Source of the DNA: Curtobacterium aurantiacum
Lineage (GTDB): Bacteria; Actinomycetota; Actinomycetes; Actinomycetales; Microbacteriaceae
Length of the DNA: 64,000 nucleotides
Assembly: GCF_018598555.1 (NCBI RefSeq)
Contig: NZ_JAHEWN010000004.1
Coordinates: 155,721 to 219,720, forward strand
Direction of reading: 5' to 3'
Shown: in pieces, positions 15,951 through 24,733 of the stretch
Layout of the letters: the number at the start of each line of letters is the position of its first letter
Numbering within the stretch: position 1 is the first letter of the stretch
The notes under the pieces: model-generated
Seen by the model: the letters and a program-made list of their open reading frames with translations, nothing else
What the model was told of the DNA's origin: nothing
Databases searched by the model: none
Position numbers and translations under genes: made by a program

Positions 15951-17375
15951 TCAGACGCCGAAGTACAGCTCGTACTCGAACGGGTGCGGGCGCTGGGCCA
16001 GCGGGAGGATCTCGTTCTCACGCTTGTAGTCGATCCAGGTCTGGATGAGGTCCTCGGTGAAGACGTTGCCCTTCGTGAGGAACTCGTGGTCCGCCTCGAG
16101 TGCGTCGAGTGCCTCGTCGAGGGAGCCGGGGACCTGGGGGATGCCCTTCGCTTCCTCCGGGGGGAGCTCGTAGAGGTCCTTGTCGACCGGCTCGTGCGGC
16201 TCGATGCGGTTCTGGATGCCGTCGAGGCCCGCCATCAGCTGCGCGGCGAAGGCGAGGTACGGGTTGCCGGAGGCGTCGGGCGCACGGAACTCGATGCGCT
16301 TGGCCTTCGGGTTCGTGCCGGTGATCGGGATGCGGATCGCCGCCGAGCGGTTGCCGGCCGAGTAGACCAGGTTGACCGGGGCCTCGAAGCCCTTGACCAG
16401 GCGGTGGTACGAGTTGATCGAGGGGTTGGTGAAGGCGAGCAGCGCCGGGGCGTGCTTGAGGATGCCACCGATGTACCAGCGGGCGAGGTCCGACAGTCCG
16501 CCGTAGCCGTTCTCGTCGTAGAAGAGCGGCTTGCCGTCCGACCAGAGCGACTGGTGGGTGTGCATGCCCGAGCCGTTGTCGCCGAACAGGGGCTTCGGCA
16601 TGAACGTGGCGACCTTGCCCCACTGGTCAGCGGTGTTCTTGACGATGTACTTGAACTTCAGGATGTCGTCCGCGGCGTGGACCATCGTGTCGAACTTGTA
16701 GTTGATCTCCTGCTGGCCGCCCGTGCCCACCTCGTGGTGCGAGCGCTCGAGCTCGAAGCCGGCGTCGATCAGCTTGAGGGTGATGTCGTCGCGCAGGTCG
16801 GCGGTCTTGTCGACCGGCGACACCGGGAAGTAGCCGCCCTTGTACGGGGTCTTGTTGGCGAGGTTGCCGCCCTCTTCGTCACGACCGGTGTTCCACGCGC
16901 CCTCTTCCGAGTCGACCGCGTAGAAGGACTCGTTCTGCGTGACCGAGTAGCGGACGTCGTCGAAGATGTAGAACTCGGCCTCGGGGGCGAAGAACGCGGT
17001 GTCCGCGATGCCCGTCGACGCGAGGTACTTCTCGGCCTTCTTCGCCACCTGGCGCGGGTCGCGGCCGTAGATCTCGCCGTTCCGCGGGTTGTAGATGTCG
17101 AAGATCATGATGAGCGTGCGCTCGGCGCGGAACTGGTCGACGTACGCCGTGGTGACATCGGGGATCAGCTGCATGTCGGACTCGTGGATCGACGCGAAGC
17201 CGCGGATGGAGGAGCCGTCGAACAGCTGGCCGACCGAGAAGAAGTCCTCGTCGACGGTGGATGCCGGGATGTTGAAGTGCTGCTGCACACCGGGCAGGTC
17301 CGTGAAGCGGATGTCGAGGAACTTGACGTCGGTGTCCTTGATGAAGGCCAGGACCTCGGAGGAATCGCTGAACAT
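15951..17375 (-). CDS. glnA: Glutamine synthetase type I, GlnA1
   Basis: The main assimilatory glutamine synthetase, 474 residues. It has FDGSSIRGF (52-60), [11 protein letters not shown] with two metal-binding Glu, [32 protein letters not shown], and the adenylylation site [10 protein letters not shown] with Tyr at about 402, the target of GlnE. The ATG at 17375 matches the family N-terminus ([13 protein letters not shown]). Upstream are a TAGCCT -10 box and a four-part GlnR-type operator, so transcription is probably nitrogen-controlled and the enzyme is also controlled by adenylylation. A strong terminator follows. Confidence 0.96.
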   Translation of the reverse strand: MFSDSSEVLAFIKDTDVKFLDIRFTDLPGVQQHFNIPASTVDEDFFSVGQLFDGSSIRGFASIHESDMQLIPDVTTAYVDQFRAERTLIMIFDIYNPRNGEIYGRDPRQVAKKAEKYLASTGIADTAFFAPEAEFYIFDDVRYSVTQNESFYAVDSEEGAWNTGRDEEGGNLANKTPYKGGYFPVSPVDKTADLRDDITLKLIDAGFELERSHHEVGTGGQQEINYKFDTMVHAADDILKFKYIVKNTADQWGKVATFMPKPLFGDNGSGMHTHQSLWSDGKPLFYDENGYGGLSDLARWYIGGILKHAPALLAFTNPSINSYHRLVKGFEAPVNLVYSAGNRSAAIRIPITGTNPKAKRIEFRAPDASGNPYLAFAAQLMAGLDGIQNRIEPHEPVDKDLYELPPEEAKGIPQVPGSLDEALDALEADHEFLTKGNVFTEDLIQTWIDYKRENEILPLAQRPHPFEYELYFGV

Positions 17376-17434
17376 GGGGCCGATCTCCAATGGGTTGGGT
17401 GATGTCGGAGGCACCGGTCAAGGCACCTCCGACG

Positions 17435-17440
17435 AGGCTA
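17435..17440 (-). promoter_or_regulatory. -10 box TAGCCT of glnA1
   Basis: TAGCCT on the minus strand would start transcription near 17428, leaving a leader of about 53 bases. The GlnR-type operator lies immediately upstream and covers the -35 region, as expected for an activator. Confidence 0.45.
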
Positions 17441-17450
17441 TTGACACGGG

Positions 17451-17488
17451 GTTTCCCGGACATGACTGGATTGTTTCAGGCGTGTTAC
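17451..17488 (-). promoter_or_regulatory. GlnR-type operator upstream of glnA1
   Basis: Read on the minus strand, the site is GTAAC-n6-GAAAC-n6-GTCAT-n6-GAAAC. This matches the actinobacterial GlnR consensus (gTnAC-n6-GaAAc repeated) in all four half-boxes with one mismatch (GTCAT for GTnAC) and exact spacing. GlnR is the global nitrogen regulator of many actinobacteria; its gene is not in this window. The site also overlaps the expected -35 region of the divergent RDD gene. Confidence 0.75.
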
Positions 17489-17503
17489 GCCCGGGCCGTC
17501 GCC

Positions 17504-17509
17504 TACGCT
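17504..17509 (+). promoter_or_regulatory. -10 box TACGCT, probably leaderless
   Basis: TACGCT ends six bases before the ATG at 17516, with no Shine-Dalgarno between. Confidence 0.5.
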
Positions 17510-17515
17510 GGGACC

Positions 17516-17971
17516 ATGGCCCGCAGCACCCCCAGTCCGTCCGCGTCCTCCGAACACCCGGACGGGTGGCCGGGCAAGGACCTCGGACTGCCGGAAGAGG
17601 GGCCGCGGAGCGTCGGTCGCATCGGTCGGCGGGTCGTCGCACTGCTGATCGACGGGCTCCTGGCCGACCTCGTCGCGTACGTCACCGGCGTGTGGTCGCC
17701 GATGAACGGCTCGGGTGACATCGCCCACACCTGGATCCAGCTCGCCATCTTCGCCGTGCTGCAGATCGTGTTCATCTGCCTGCTGTCCGGGTCGTTCGGG
17801 CACATCTGCGTCGGGCTGCGGGTCGTCCCGATGCGCGGCGGCTACGTCGGGGTGTGGCGGGCGATCGTCCGTACGGTGCTGCTCTGCCTGGTCGTGCCGG
17901 CGCTCATCATCGACCGCGACAGCCGGGGCGCGCACGATCGGATCGCCGGGACGGTGCTCGTCCGGCGCTGA
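17516..17971 (+). CDS. RDD family membrane protein
   Basis: A 151-residue protein whose RDD domain starts after a Ser/Pro-rich N-terminus of about 40 residues. The characteristic Arg and Asp appear in GRRVVALLIDGLLADLVAYV, followed by membrane helices (about 84-106 and about 120-140) and DRDSRGAHDRIAGTVLV near the end, a typical RDD C-terminal motif. RDD proteins are small multi-span membrane proteins; some act in ion or amine transport, most are uncharacterised. It is divergent from glnA1, across the GlnR-type site, a position conserved in actinobacteria. The start fits a leaderless promoter. Confidence 0.88.
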   Translation: MARSTPSPSASSEHPDGWPGKDLGLPEEGPRSVGRIGRRVVALLIDGLLADLVAYVTGVWSPMNGSGDIAHTWIQLAIFAVLQIVFICLLSGSFGHICVGLRVVPMRGGYVGVWRAIVRTVLLCLVVPALIIDRDSRGAHDRIAGTVLVRR

Positions 17972-18017
17972 TCGCGTCGGCCGCGGGTGCGGCGCGCGGG
18001 CCATCCGCATCCGCACG

Positions 18018-18208
18018 GTGCGAGGTTGGTCGTCTGGTGCGAGGTTGCGTACTCCGTGCGCGCTCCGTCCCCTCGCACCGAGTACGCAACCTCGCACCAT
18101 GCAGGGCCTCCGCTGCTCGCCCTCGCACCGTGCGAGGTTGCTCATCGGATCCGAGCTTGCCCGCCCCGTGCGCGGTCGGAGTCCCGCACCGAACTGGGAA
18201 CCTCGCAC
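18018..18208. repeat. GTGCGAGGTT repeat cluster with inverted copies
   Basis: GTGCGAGGTT occurs at 18018, 18037 (19 bases later) and 18130; inverted copies AACCTCGCAC are at 18088 and 18199. The pair 18036-18054 and 18080-18098 makes a 19-bp-arm hairpin. The layout (direct copies 19 bases apart followed by an inverted one) mirrors the arrays at 3807 and 15596 with a different sequence. It fills the gap between the convergent RDD and DUF4191 genes; no protein is supported. Confidence 0.8.
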
Positions 18209-18275
18209 GGTTCAGCGAAGGTCGCACGGTGCGGGCGTCGCGAACATCGACGCCCCGCCGTCACCTCACCCACAC

Positions 18276-18315
18276 ACGAGAACGCCCCCGACCATCTGGT
18301 CGGGGGCGTTCTCGT
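18276..18315. terminator. Terminator of the DUF4191 gene
   Basis: ACGAGAACGCCCCCGACCA pairs with TGGTCGGGGGCGTTCTCGT almost without a loop, 16 bases beyond the stop of the leftward gene. Confidence 0.85.
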
Positions 18316-18331
18316 GCATGTGGAGCTTGGG

Positions 18332-19048
18332 TCAGCGCGGCCGTCCGGCACGGGCGCGCATCGGGTCCATGCCCTTCGGGATCGCTGCGGCGGGGCTCTG
18401 CGTCAGGGAGTCGAGGCGGTTCGCGACGGCCAGGACCTCGTTGCGGTTGAGCGACTTCTTCAGCTTGTTCATCGCGCGGGGGAGCTTGTGCAGCGTGAGG
18501 CTGTCACCCGTGCCGTCACCCACGTGCAGCACGTGCACGGCGACGTTCGGGACGATGCGCTGGACCTTGCGGCGCTCCTCGTCGACCTGGCGGTTCAGGT
18601 TGCCACGCTGGCCCTCGGTGATCAGGACGACACCGGGACGGCCGACTGCGCGGTAGACCGCCGCCTGCGACCGGCCGTGGACCGCGACGGGCATCTCGCT
18701 CGAGCGCCACTGGCGACGGAGGGAGTTCGACAGCACAGCGCCGACGGCACCCGGCTGCCCTTCGATCTGCGAGTACGCGGCCCGTTCGGCGAGACGCCCC
18801 AGCACGATCAGGAAGAGCAGCACACCGAGCAGCACACCGGCGACGATCCACAGGATGATCGCGAGCCAGTTCTGCCCCGGCAGGAGCAGGGCCAGCAGGA
18901 CACCGAGGACGACCGGGCCGACGAAGGCGAGGGCGAACCACCAGACCGACGACGGGTCGGCCTTTCGGGTCATCTGGAAGACCTGGAACATCTGCTTGAG
19001 ACGCCCCGGCTCCTTCGCCTTCTTGTCTGTGGAAGAGCTGCGTGCCAT
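18332..19048 (-). CDS. DUF4191 membrane protein
   Basis: A 238-residue protein of the actinobacterial DUF4191 family. A basic N-terminus is followed by two membrane helices (about 37-60 and 65-90: WFALAFVGPVVLGVLLALLL and LAIILWIVAGVLLGVLLFLIV), then a soluble domain with GQPGAVGAVL, a Trp-Arg-Ser segment and VVLITEGQRGNLNRQV. Its function is unknown; it usually lies near lipoate, 2-oxoglutarate dehydrogenase or glutamine synthetase genes, as here. The ATG at 19048 is supported by a TATCCT box ending six bases upstream. A hairpin terminator follows. Confidence 0.88.
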   Translation of the reverse strand: MARSSSTDKKAKEPGRLKQMFQVFQMTRKADPSSVWWFALAFVGPVVLGVLLALLLPGQNWLAIILWIVAGVLLGVLLFLIVLGRLAERAAYSQIEGQPGAVGAVLSNSLRRQWRSSEMPVAVHGRSQAAVYRAVGRPGVVLITEGQRGNLNRQVDEERRKVQRIVPNVAVHVLHVGDGTGDSLTLHKLPRAMNKLKKSLNRNEVLAVANRLDSLTQSPAAAIPKGMDPMRARAGRPR

Positions 19049-19054
19049 GCGAAC

Positions 19055-19060
19055 AGGATA
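19055..19060 (-). promoter_or_regulatory. -10 box TATCCT, probably leaderless
   Basis: On the minus strand TATCCT is followed by GTTCGC and then the ATG of the DUF4191 gene. Confidence 0.5.
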
Positions 19061-19176
19061 CGGCCTCCGTGCGCCGGGGGAGACCGTCGCGCGTCCGGCT
19101 GTGCGCGAACACGTCTTGTCCACAGGTGCTGCAGGACAGCCTGGAGGCCCGCCCCGCCTCCGCCACCCTGGTCACC

Positions 19177-19977
19177 ATGGAGACGAGCACCGACCACCAC
19201 CCCGACCGCTGGATCGCCACCGGCGACGAGACCGATGTGCTCACGTGGGTCGCCGACCGCTCCGCGGCCGTCGAACGACACCTCGTCCCGGTGGCCGCCG
19301 TCGGTCGGACCCCGACGGGGCATCTCGTGGTCGACCTCGACCGGCCGACCGGCACACCACTCGTGGCGGCCCTCGAGCGACTGGGCACCCCCACCACCGG
19401 CGTCGCGGTGACCCTCGCGGTACCGCTCCTCGAGCTCCTCGTGGCGGCGCACGACGGCGCCGTCCTGCTCGGTACCGCCGGCATCGACGACGTGCTGGTG
19501 GACGACTCCGGCGCCGTCGTCCTCTGCGACCGCCCGAACAACGCGACGACCCCGACGACCCCGACGACCCTGACGCGCATCACCCACCCGGCGGACGCGA
19601 CCCGGACCCTCGTGCTGGCGGCCCGGACGGTGTGGGACCGCGTCGACTCGGCCGAGCCCACCCAGGTCCAGGTGCTCGAGGCGCTGCAGGACGCCCTCGA
19701 CGGCGACGGTCCGAGCGCCAGAGCGGCACTCGACGTCGTCCGTGCGAGTGCCCCGCCCCGCCCGTTCCGGTGGACCCCGGTGCCGAGCGACCTCGTGTTC
19801 GCCGAGCCGCCGACACCGAACGGGCAGGACGGACTGCTCGAGCGCCTCCGCGACGTCGTCGAACACGGCGTCCCGCTCGGAGCCGACCGGACACTCCCGC
19901 TCCGCCGGGTGCTCGTGGGGCTCGTCGTCGCCGTCGGCTCGGTGGTCGCCGCCCTCACCCTGCTCAGCCGCGGTTGA
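19177..19977 (+). CDS. Hypothetical single-span membrane protein
   Basis: A 266-residue protein I do not recognise. The first 230 residues are soluble and acidic, with a central VLLGTAGIDDVLVDDSGAVV that recalls the activation-loop-like segment of degenerate kinase folds, but no catalytic motif is present. A C-terminal helix (VLVGLVVAVGSVVAALTLL) would anchor it, leaving the bulk in the cytosol. A possible ancestor is a pseudokinase of the kind found in actinobacteria; this is speculative. The ATG was chosen because the upstream reading frame is unlike protein. It is divergent from DUF4191 and convergent with sucB. Confidence 0.65.
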   Translation: METSTDHHPDRWIATGDETDVLTWVADRSAAVERHLVPVAAVGRTPTGHLVVDLDRPTGTPLVAALERLGTPTTGVAVTLAVPLLELLVAAHDGAVLLGTAGIDDVLVDDSGAVVLCDRPNNATTPTTPTTLTRITHPADATRTLVLAARTVWDRVDSAEPTQVQVLEALQDALDGDGPSARAALDVVRASAPPRPFRWTPVPSDLVFAEPPTPNGQDGLLERLRDVVEHGVPLGADRTLPLRRVLVGLVVAVGSVVAALTLLSRG

Positions 19978-19998
19978 CGTCGAACGCCCGGCAACGGG

Positions 19999-20035
19999 GA
20001 CGGCCCCGGCCCCCACGAGGGGAACCGGGGCCGTC
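19999..20035. terminator. Bidirectional terminator after sucB
   Basis: GACGGCCCCGG pairs with CCGGGGCCGTC, with a 15-base loop. It lies between the stops of the convergent 19177 and sucB genes. Confidence 0.8.
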
Positions 20036-20051
20036 GGCCGTGCTGCTGGGA

Positions 20052-21557
20052 TCAGTACCCGAGGTTCGGGGCGAAGTTGCCCTCTTCGAGGCGGTTCTTC
20101 ACCGCGACGAGGTACCGCGAGGCGTCCGCCCCGTCGATGATCCGGTGGTCGTACGACAGCGCCAGGTAGACGAACGAGCGGATGGCGATGGCCTCCTGGC
20201 CGTCGACCTTCACGACCGCCGGACGCTTCGTGACGATGCCGGTGCCGAGGATCGCCGACTGCGGCAGGAACACCACGGGGGTGTCGAACAGCGCGCCGCG
20301 CGAACCGGTGTTGGTCAGCGTGAACGTGCCGCCGGCGAGCTCGTCGGGCTTGAGCTGGTTGTTCCGGGTGCGCTCGGCGAGGTCCGCGATGGACTTCGAG
20401 AACTGCGCCAGGTCCAGCGAGGCCGCGTCCTTGATGACCGGGGTCAGCAGGCCACGCTCGGTGTCCACCGCGATGGAGACGTTCTCGGTCTCCGGGTAGA
20501 CGATCTCGTCGCCCTCGACCGTGGAGTTGATCTTCGGGTGGGCCTTCAGCGCCTCGGACGCCGCGAGGGCGAAGAACGGCATGAAGGAGAGCTTCGAGCC
20601 GGTCTTCTCGAGGAACTCCGCCTTGTGCGCGTCGCGGAACTGCGCCACCTTCGTGACGTCGACCTCGACGACGCTCGTGAGCTGTGCGGTCGAGGTCATC
20701 GACTGCACGGCACGCTCGGCGACCACCTTGCGCAGGCGGGTCATCTTCTCGCGGGTTCCGCGCAGCGGCGAGACCTCGGCGACGAACGGGCCGGACGCGG
20801 CGGCAGGTGCTGCTGCGGCCGAGGCGGCCGGAGCCTTCGCGGCGGCGGCGAGGACGTCCTCCTTGCGGATGCGCCCCCCGACACCGGAACCCGTGACGGT
20901 CGAGAGGTCGACACCCTGCTCGTTGGCGAGCTTGCGCACCAGCGGGGTGACGTAGCCGGAGGCTGCGCCGTCCTGCGTGGGGTTCGGGACCGCGGCGGCG
21001 GCCGTGGCGTTCGGCGCGGACGCCGGAGCCGGTGCAGCTGCCGGAGCGGCCTGGGCCGGGACGGCTGCCGGGGGAGCGGCGGCGGGCGGCGGGACCGGCG
21101 CGGCGGCCGGGACCGGTGCCGCGGCGGGCGGAGCGGACGGAGCCTGCGGCGCAGCCGGCTGCGTCTGTCCGGCCGGGGCCGGCTCGGGCTCGGTGGGCTC
21201 GGGCGCGGGGGTCTCGGACTCCTGCTCCGTGCTCGGAGCGGCTTCGGGCTCCTCGGCGTCGGCCGCGGCGGCGTTCGCGTCGGAGTCGGACGAGTCCGAA
21301 CCACCGTCGGACGAGCCGGAGCCGTCGCCGATCTTCACGAGGGCGGTGCCGACCTCGACGGTCTCGTCCTCTTGCACCAGGATCTCCTCGACGACGCCGG
21401 CGATCGGCGACGGGATCTCGGTGTCGACCTTGTCGGTCGAGACCTCGAGCAGCGGCTCGTCGACCTCGACCCGGTCACCGACGTTCTTCAGCCATCGGGT
21501 CACCGTGCCCTCGGTGACGCTCTCGCCGAGCGCCGGGAGGTTGACGGATTCGCTCAT
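20052..21557 (-). CDS. sucB: 2-oxoacid dehydrogenase E2 (dihydrolipoyl succinyltransferase)
   Basis: A 501-residue E2 core enzyme of a 2-oxoacid dehydrogenase complex, labelled SucB by convention for actinobacteria. A single lipoyl domain carries the lipoylated K43 ([10 protein letters not shown]). A long Ala/Pro/Glu linker runs from about 80 to 195, then comes the peripheral-subunit-binding domain at about 201-237 ([20 protein letters not shown]). The acyltransferase domain ends with [11 protein letters not shown], where H471 and D475 are catalytic. In actinobacteria this protein often serves pyruvate dehydrogenase, so 2-oxoglutarate specificity is uncertain. It follows lpdA at 73 bases and has GAGGAG before the ATG. 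Confidence 0.92.
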   Translation of the reverse strand: MSESVNLPALGESVTEGTVTRWLKNVGDRVEVDEPLLEVSTDKVDTEIPSPIAGVVEEILVQEDETVEVGTALVKIGDGSGSSDGGSDSSDSDANAAAADAEEPEAAPSTEQESETPAPEPTEPEPAPAGQTQPAAPQAPSAPPAAAPVPAAAPVPPPAAAPPAAVPAQAAPAAAPAPASAPNATAAAAVPNPTQDGAASGYVTPLVRKLANEQGVDLSTVTGSGVGGRIRKEDVLAAAAKAPAASAAAAPAAASGPFVAEVSPLRGTREKMTRLRKVVAERAVQSMTSTAQLTSVVEVDVTKVAQFRDAHKAEFLEKTGSKLSFMPFFALAASEALKAHPKINSTVEGDEIVYPETENVSIAVDTERGLLTPVIKDAASLDLAQFSKSIADLAERTRNNQLKPDELAGGTFTLTNTGSRGALFDTPVVFLPQSAILGTGIVTKRPAVVKVDGQEAIAIRSFVYLALSYDHRIIDGADASRYLVAVKNRLEEGNFAPNLGY

Positions 21558-21630
21558 CGGGTGGACTCCTCTTCGCGGGGGATTGCAGTGGTTGGTGTTG
21601 TCATGGTCACAGTGCGCGGACCGGTGCCGG

Positions 21631-23004
21631 TCACAGCGCGTGCAGCGGCTTGCCCGCGAGGTGCAGGAAGGCTTCGCCGAGGGCTTCGTTCTGGGTCGGG
21701 TGACCGTGCACCAGGGGAGCGATGTCCTCCGGGTAGGCCTCCCAGTTCACGGCGAGCTGGGCTTCACCGATGAGCTCGCCGACGCGGGCACCGATCATGC
21801 TGACGCCGACGACGGGGCCGTCCACGACGCGCACGACCTTGACGGAGCCGGAGGTCCCGATGATGTGGCTCTTGCCGTTGCCGGCGAGGTTGTACTCGTA
21901 CGAGTCCACCTTGTCGGCGCCGTACTGCTCCTCGGCCTTGGCCTGCGAGAGTCCGACCGACGCGACCTCGGGGTCGGAGTAGGTGATCTTCGGGATGTTC
22001 TTGTCCTCGATGACCACCGGGTTGAGGCCGGCGATCTCCTCGGCGACGAAGATGCCCTGCTGGAAGCCGCGGTGGGCGAGCTGCAGACCGGGGACGATGT
22101 CGCCGACGGCGTAGACGTTCGGGATGTTCGTGGCGAGACGCTCGTTCGTGGTGACGAACCCGCGGTCCATCGCCACGCCGACCTCGTCGTAGCCGACGTT
22201 CTGCGTGACCGGGCCACGGCCGACGGCGACGAGCAGGACGTCCCCGTCGAAGGTCTTGCCGTCCTCCAGCGTGACGACGACGCCGTTCTCGTGCTGCTCG
22301 ACGCCCTGGAACCGGACACCGAGCGAGAACTCGATGCCGCGCTTGCGGAACGCACGCTCGAGCTGCTTCGACATCGACTCGTCCTCGGCGGGGACGAGGT
22401 GCGGCAGGCCCTCGACGATGGTGACCTCGGCGCCGAAGGACTTCCACACGCTGGCGAACTCGACGCCGATGACGCCGCCGCCCAGGATGACGACCTTGTT
22501 CGGGACGTAGTCCATGCGGAGCGCGGTCTCGGAGGTGATGACGCGGCCGCCGATCTCGAGCCCCGGCAGGGACTTCGAGTAGGAGCCGGTGGCGAGCACG
22601 ATGTTCTTGCCGGTCACGGTCTGGTCGCCGACCTGCACGGTGTTCTGCGAGGTCAGGCGGCCCCAGCCCTCGACGACGGTGATGCCGCGAGCCTTGATCA
22701 GGCCCTGCAGGCCCTTGTACTTGGAGTTGATGACGCCCTGCTGGTAGTCGATGACCTTGGGCACGTCGACGCCGGCGAACTCCGCGAGCACGCCGTACTT
22801 CTCGGCGTCACGCGCGCCGTCCGCGATCTCCGCGGCGTGCAGCAGCGCCTTCGTCGGGATGCAGCCGCGGTGCAGGCACGTCCCTCCGAGCTTGTCGCCT
22901 TCGATGAGCGCGACGCTCATGCCGAGTTCGGCGGCCCGGAGCGCTGCGGCGTACCCACCGCTCCCGCCACCGAGGACCACGACGTCGTAAGTCTGTTCCG
23001 TCAC
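21631..23004 (-). CDS. lpdA: Dihydrolipoyl dehydrogenase
   Basis: A 457-residue FAD flavoprotein (E3) that reoxidises dihydrolipoamide for 2-oxoacid dehydrogenase and other lipoyl complexes. The FAD-binding [20 protein letters not shown] (9-28) leads to the redox disulfide [13 protein letters not shown] (C43 and C48); an NAD site is [17 protein letters not shown], and the C-terminal catalytic His-Glu pair is in [13 protein letters not shown]. The start is GTG at 23004, with GAGGGAG about 9 bases upstream. It forms an operon with the E2 gene. Upstream in-frame sequence is Pro/Arg-rich and not family-like. Confidence 0.95.
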   Translation of the reverse strand: MTEQTYDVVVLGGGSGGYAAALRAAELGMSVALIEGDKLGGTCLHRGCIPTKALLHAAEIADGARDAEKYGVLAEFAGVDVPKVIDYQQGVINSKYKGLQGLIKARGITVVEGWGRLTSQNTVQVGDQTVTGKNIVLATGSYSKSLPGLEIGGRVITSETALRMDYVPNKVVILGGGVIGVEFASVWKSFGAEVTIVEGLPHLVPAEDESMSKQLERAFRKRGIEFSLGVRFQGVEQHENGVVVTLEDGKTFDGDVLLVAVGRGPVTQNVGYDEVGVAMDRGFVTTNERLATNIPNVYAVGDIVPGLQLAHRGFQQGIFVAEEIAGLNPVVIEDKNIPKITYSDPEVASVGLSQAKAEEQYGADKVDSYEYNLAGNGKSHIIGTSGSVKVVRVVDGPVVGVSMIGARVGELIGEAQLAVNWEAYPEDIAPLVHGHPTQNEALGEAFLHLAGKPLHAL

Positions 23005-23107
23005 CTGGTGCAACTCCCTCGTGCGTGTCGGGCCGATCGGGCCCACTGGACACCGCGGTGGCGGCGTCCGACGGTCGGACCGCATGGTTCCGGTCCCGTC
23101 CCGTGCA

Positions 23108-23149
23108 GTACCGGTGGGAGGCGCGTCGGTGCGCCGTTCCCACCGGTAC
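23108..23149. terminator. Terminator of pepA
   Basis: GTACCGGTGGGA at 23108 pairs with TCCCACCGGTAC at 23138 with a partly paired loop. It lies nine bases beyond the pepA stop. Confidence 0.8.
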
Positions 23150-23157
23150 CAAACCTA

Positions 23158-24648
23158 CTACTCGGACTGGAGGTCTTCTGCGAGAGCGATGAGCGTCCGG
23201 ACCATCACGCCCGTCGCACCCTTGCCCAACCAGGCGTACCCGCCGCCCTTGTTCTCCGACGGACCCGCGATGTCGAGGTGCGCCCAGGGGACACCCTCGC
23301 CGGCGAAGCGCTCGAGGAACTTGCCCGCGAGCAGCATGCCGCCAGCCGGGTTCCCGACCGTGGCGTTGACGATGTCGGCGACGTCGCTGGACAGCCGGGC
23401 CTCGAGCTCCTCGGGCAGCGGCATCGGCCAGATCGGCTCCGCGACGCCCTCGGCGACGGCACGGACCTTCGCGACGAGGTCGTCACTGCCCATCAGGCCG
23501 GTGGTGCGGTCGCCGAGCGCGACGACCTGGGCACCGGTCAGCGTGGCGACGTCGACGAGGGCGTCGGGCTGCTCGAGCGACGCGGCGGCCATCCCGTCGC
23601 CGAGCACCAGGCGGCCCTCGGCGTCGGTGTTCGTGACCTCGACCGTGGTGCCGTTCTTCAGCGTCAGGACGTCGCCCGGGCGGGTCGCGGTGCCGGAGGG
23701 CATGTTCTCGGCGAGGGCGAGCCACGCGGTCACGCGCACGTTCAGCCCCAGGCGGGCGGCTGCGACGGTCGCGGCGAGCACCGTGGCGGCACCGGTCATG
23801 TCGGTCTTCATGCCGAGCATCGACGCCGCGGGCTTGAGCGAGAGGCCGCCCGAGTCGAAGGTGATGCCCTTGCCCACGAGGGCGAGGTGCTTCGTGGCGG
23901 ACTCCGGCGCGTACCGGACGACGACCAGTCGCGGGGGACGCGCCGAACCGCGGCCGACGCCGAGGATGCCGCCGAACCCCTGCTCCTCGAGCGCCTGCTC
24001 GTCGAGGACCTCGACGGTGAGCGGCAGGTCCGAGGCGAACCCGGTCGCGACGTCGGCGACGTCCTGCGGCCCGAGGTCGCCCGCGGCGGTGTTCACCAGG
24101 TCGCGCACGAGCGACGCGGCGTCGGCGACGATCGCGGGGCGCACGGCGGCGTCGGCTGCGACGTCGGCCGGGGCGACGACCTCGATGCGCTGGTCACCGC
24201 GGGCCGGGGCCTTGGTGCCGGTGCCCTTGTGCCGGGTGAAGGCGTACGCGCCGAGCGCCGCGCCCTCGAGGGCGGCGTCGACGAGCTCGGCCGAGTCGGT
24301 GGGCAGGGCGAGCGTGATCGAGTCGACCCGGGGGAGCTGGCGCACCGCGCTGCCGGCGGCCGCACGGATCGCAGCGGCACCCGTGGCGGAGCCGAGACCG
24401 ATCAGCGCGACGGACTTGGCGCCGACGCCGGTGGCGGGCAGGCGGACGAGCTGGTCCTTCGCGCCGGTCACCCCGATCGCGGCGAGGTCGAGTCCGGCGA
24501 GGGCGTCGACCGTCCCCAGGGCGGTGGGGGCGAGCACAGCGGTGCTGTCGGCCTCACCGGACGAGCCCGGACGGACCCCGACGACGAGCACGTCGGCGGT
24601 GGTGGTCTCGGGGGGTGAACTGGTGGTGGAGAGCGTCGGTCGGACCAT
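23158..24648 (-). CDS. pepA: Leucyl aminopeptidase (M17)
   Basis: A 496-residue dizinc (or Mn) cytosolic aminopeptidase removing N-terminal residues from peptides. The C-terminal catalytic half shows GKGITFDSGGLSLKP (metal-binding Asp and catalytic Lys), MKTDMTGAA and the signature NTDAEGRLVLGD at about 339-350. The N-terminal macro-like domain is less conserved, as usual. The ATG at 24648 lies six bases after a minus-strand TAGGGT box, indicating a leaderless mRNA. It is divergent from the PAC2 gene and preceded on its strand by no other gene in the operon. Confidence 0.94.
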   Translation of the reverse strand: MVRPTLSTTSSPPETTTADVLVVGVRPGSSGEADSTAVLAPTALGTVDALAGLDLAAIGVTGAKDQLVRLPATGVGAKSVALIGLGSATGAAAIRAAAGSAVRQLPRVDSITLALPTDSAELVDAALEGAALGAYAFTRHKGTGTKAPARGDQRIEVVAPADVAADAAVRPAIVADAASLVRDLVNTAAGDLGPQDVADVATGFASDLPLTVEVLDEQALEEQGFGGILGVGRGSARPPRLVVVRYAPESATKHLALVGKGITFDSGGLSLKPAASMLGMKTDMTGAATVLAATVAAARLGLNVRVTAWLALAENMPSGTATRPGDVLTLKNGTTVEVTNTDAEGRLVLGDGMAAASLEQPDALVDVATLTGAQVVALGDRTTGLMGSDDLVAKVRAVAEGVAEPIWPMPLPEELEARLSSDVADIVNATVGNPAGGMLLAGKFLERFAGEGVPWAHLDIAGPSENKGGGYAWLGKGATGVMVRTLIALAEDLQSE

Positions 24649-24654
24649 GCCCCA

Positions 24655-24660
24655 ACCCTA
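24655..24660 (-). promoter_or_regulatory. -10 box TAGGGT of pepA, probably leaderless
   Basis: Minus-strand TAGGGT, then TGGGGC, then ATG. No conventional ribosome site. Confidence 0.5.
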
Positions 24661-24720
24661 CCGACGGCCTGTTCGCTGTCGGCGTGGTCGTCGCGCACCG
24701 GGGACGTCGGACGCCCCGCC

Positions 24721-24726
24721 TAGCAT
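24721..24726 (+). promoter_or_regulatory. -10 box TAGCAT; sets the PAC2 start to GTG 24734
   Basis: TAGCAT ends seven bases before GTG 24734. The alternative ATG at 24725 overlaps this hexamer and would lie upstream of the expected transcript start, so the GTG is preferred. Confidence 0.5.
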
Positions 24727-24733
24727 GGGGACG

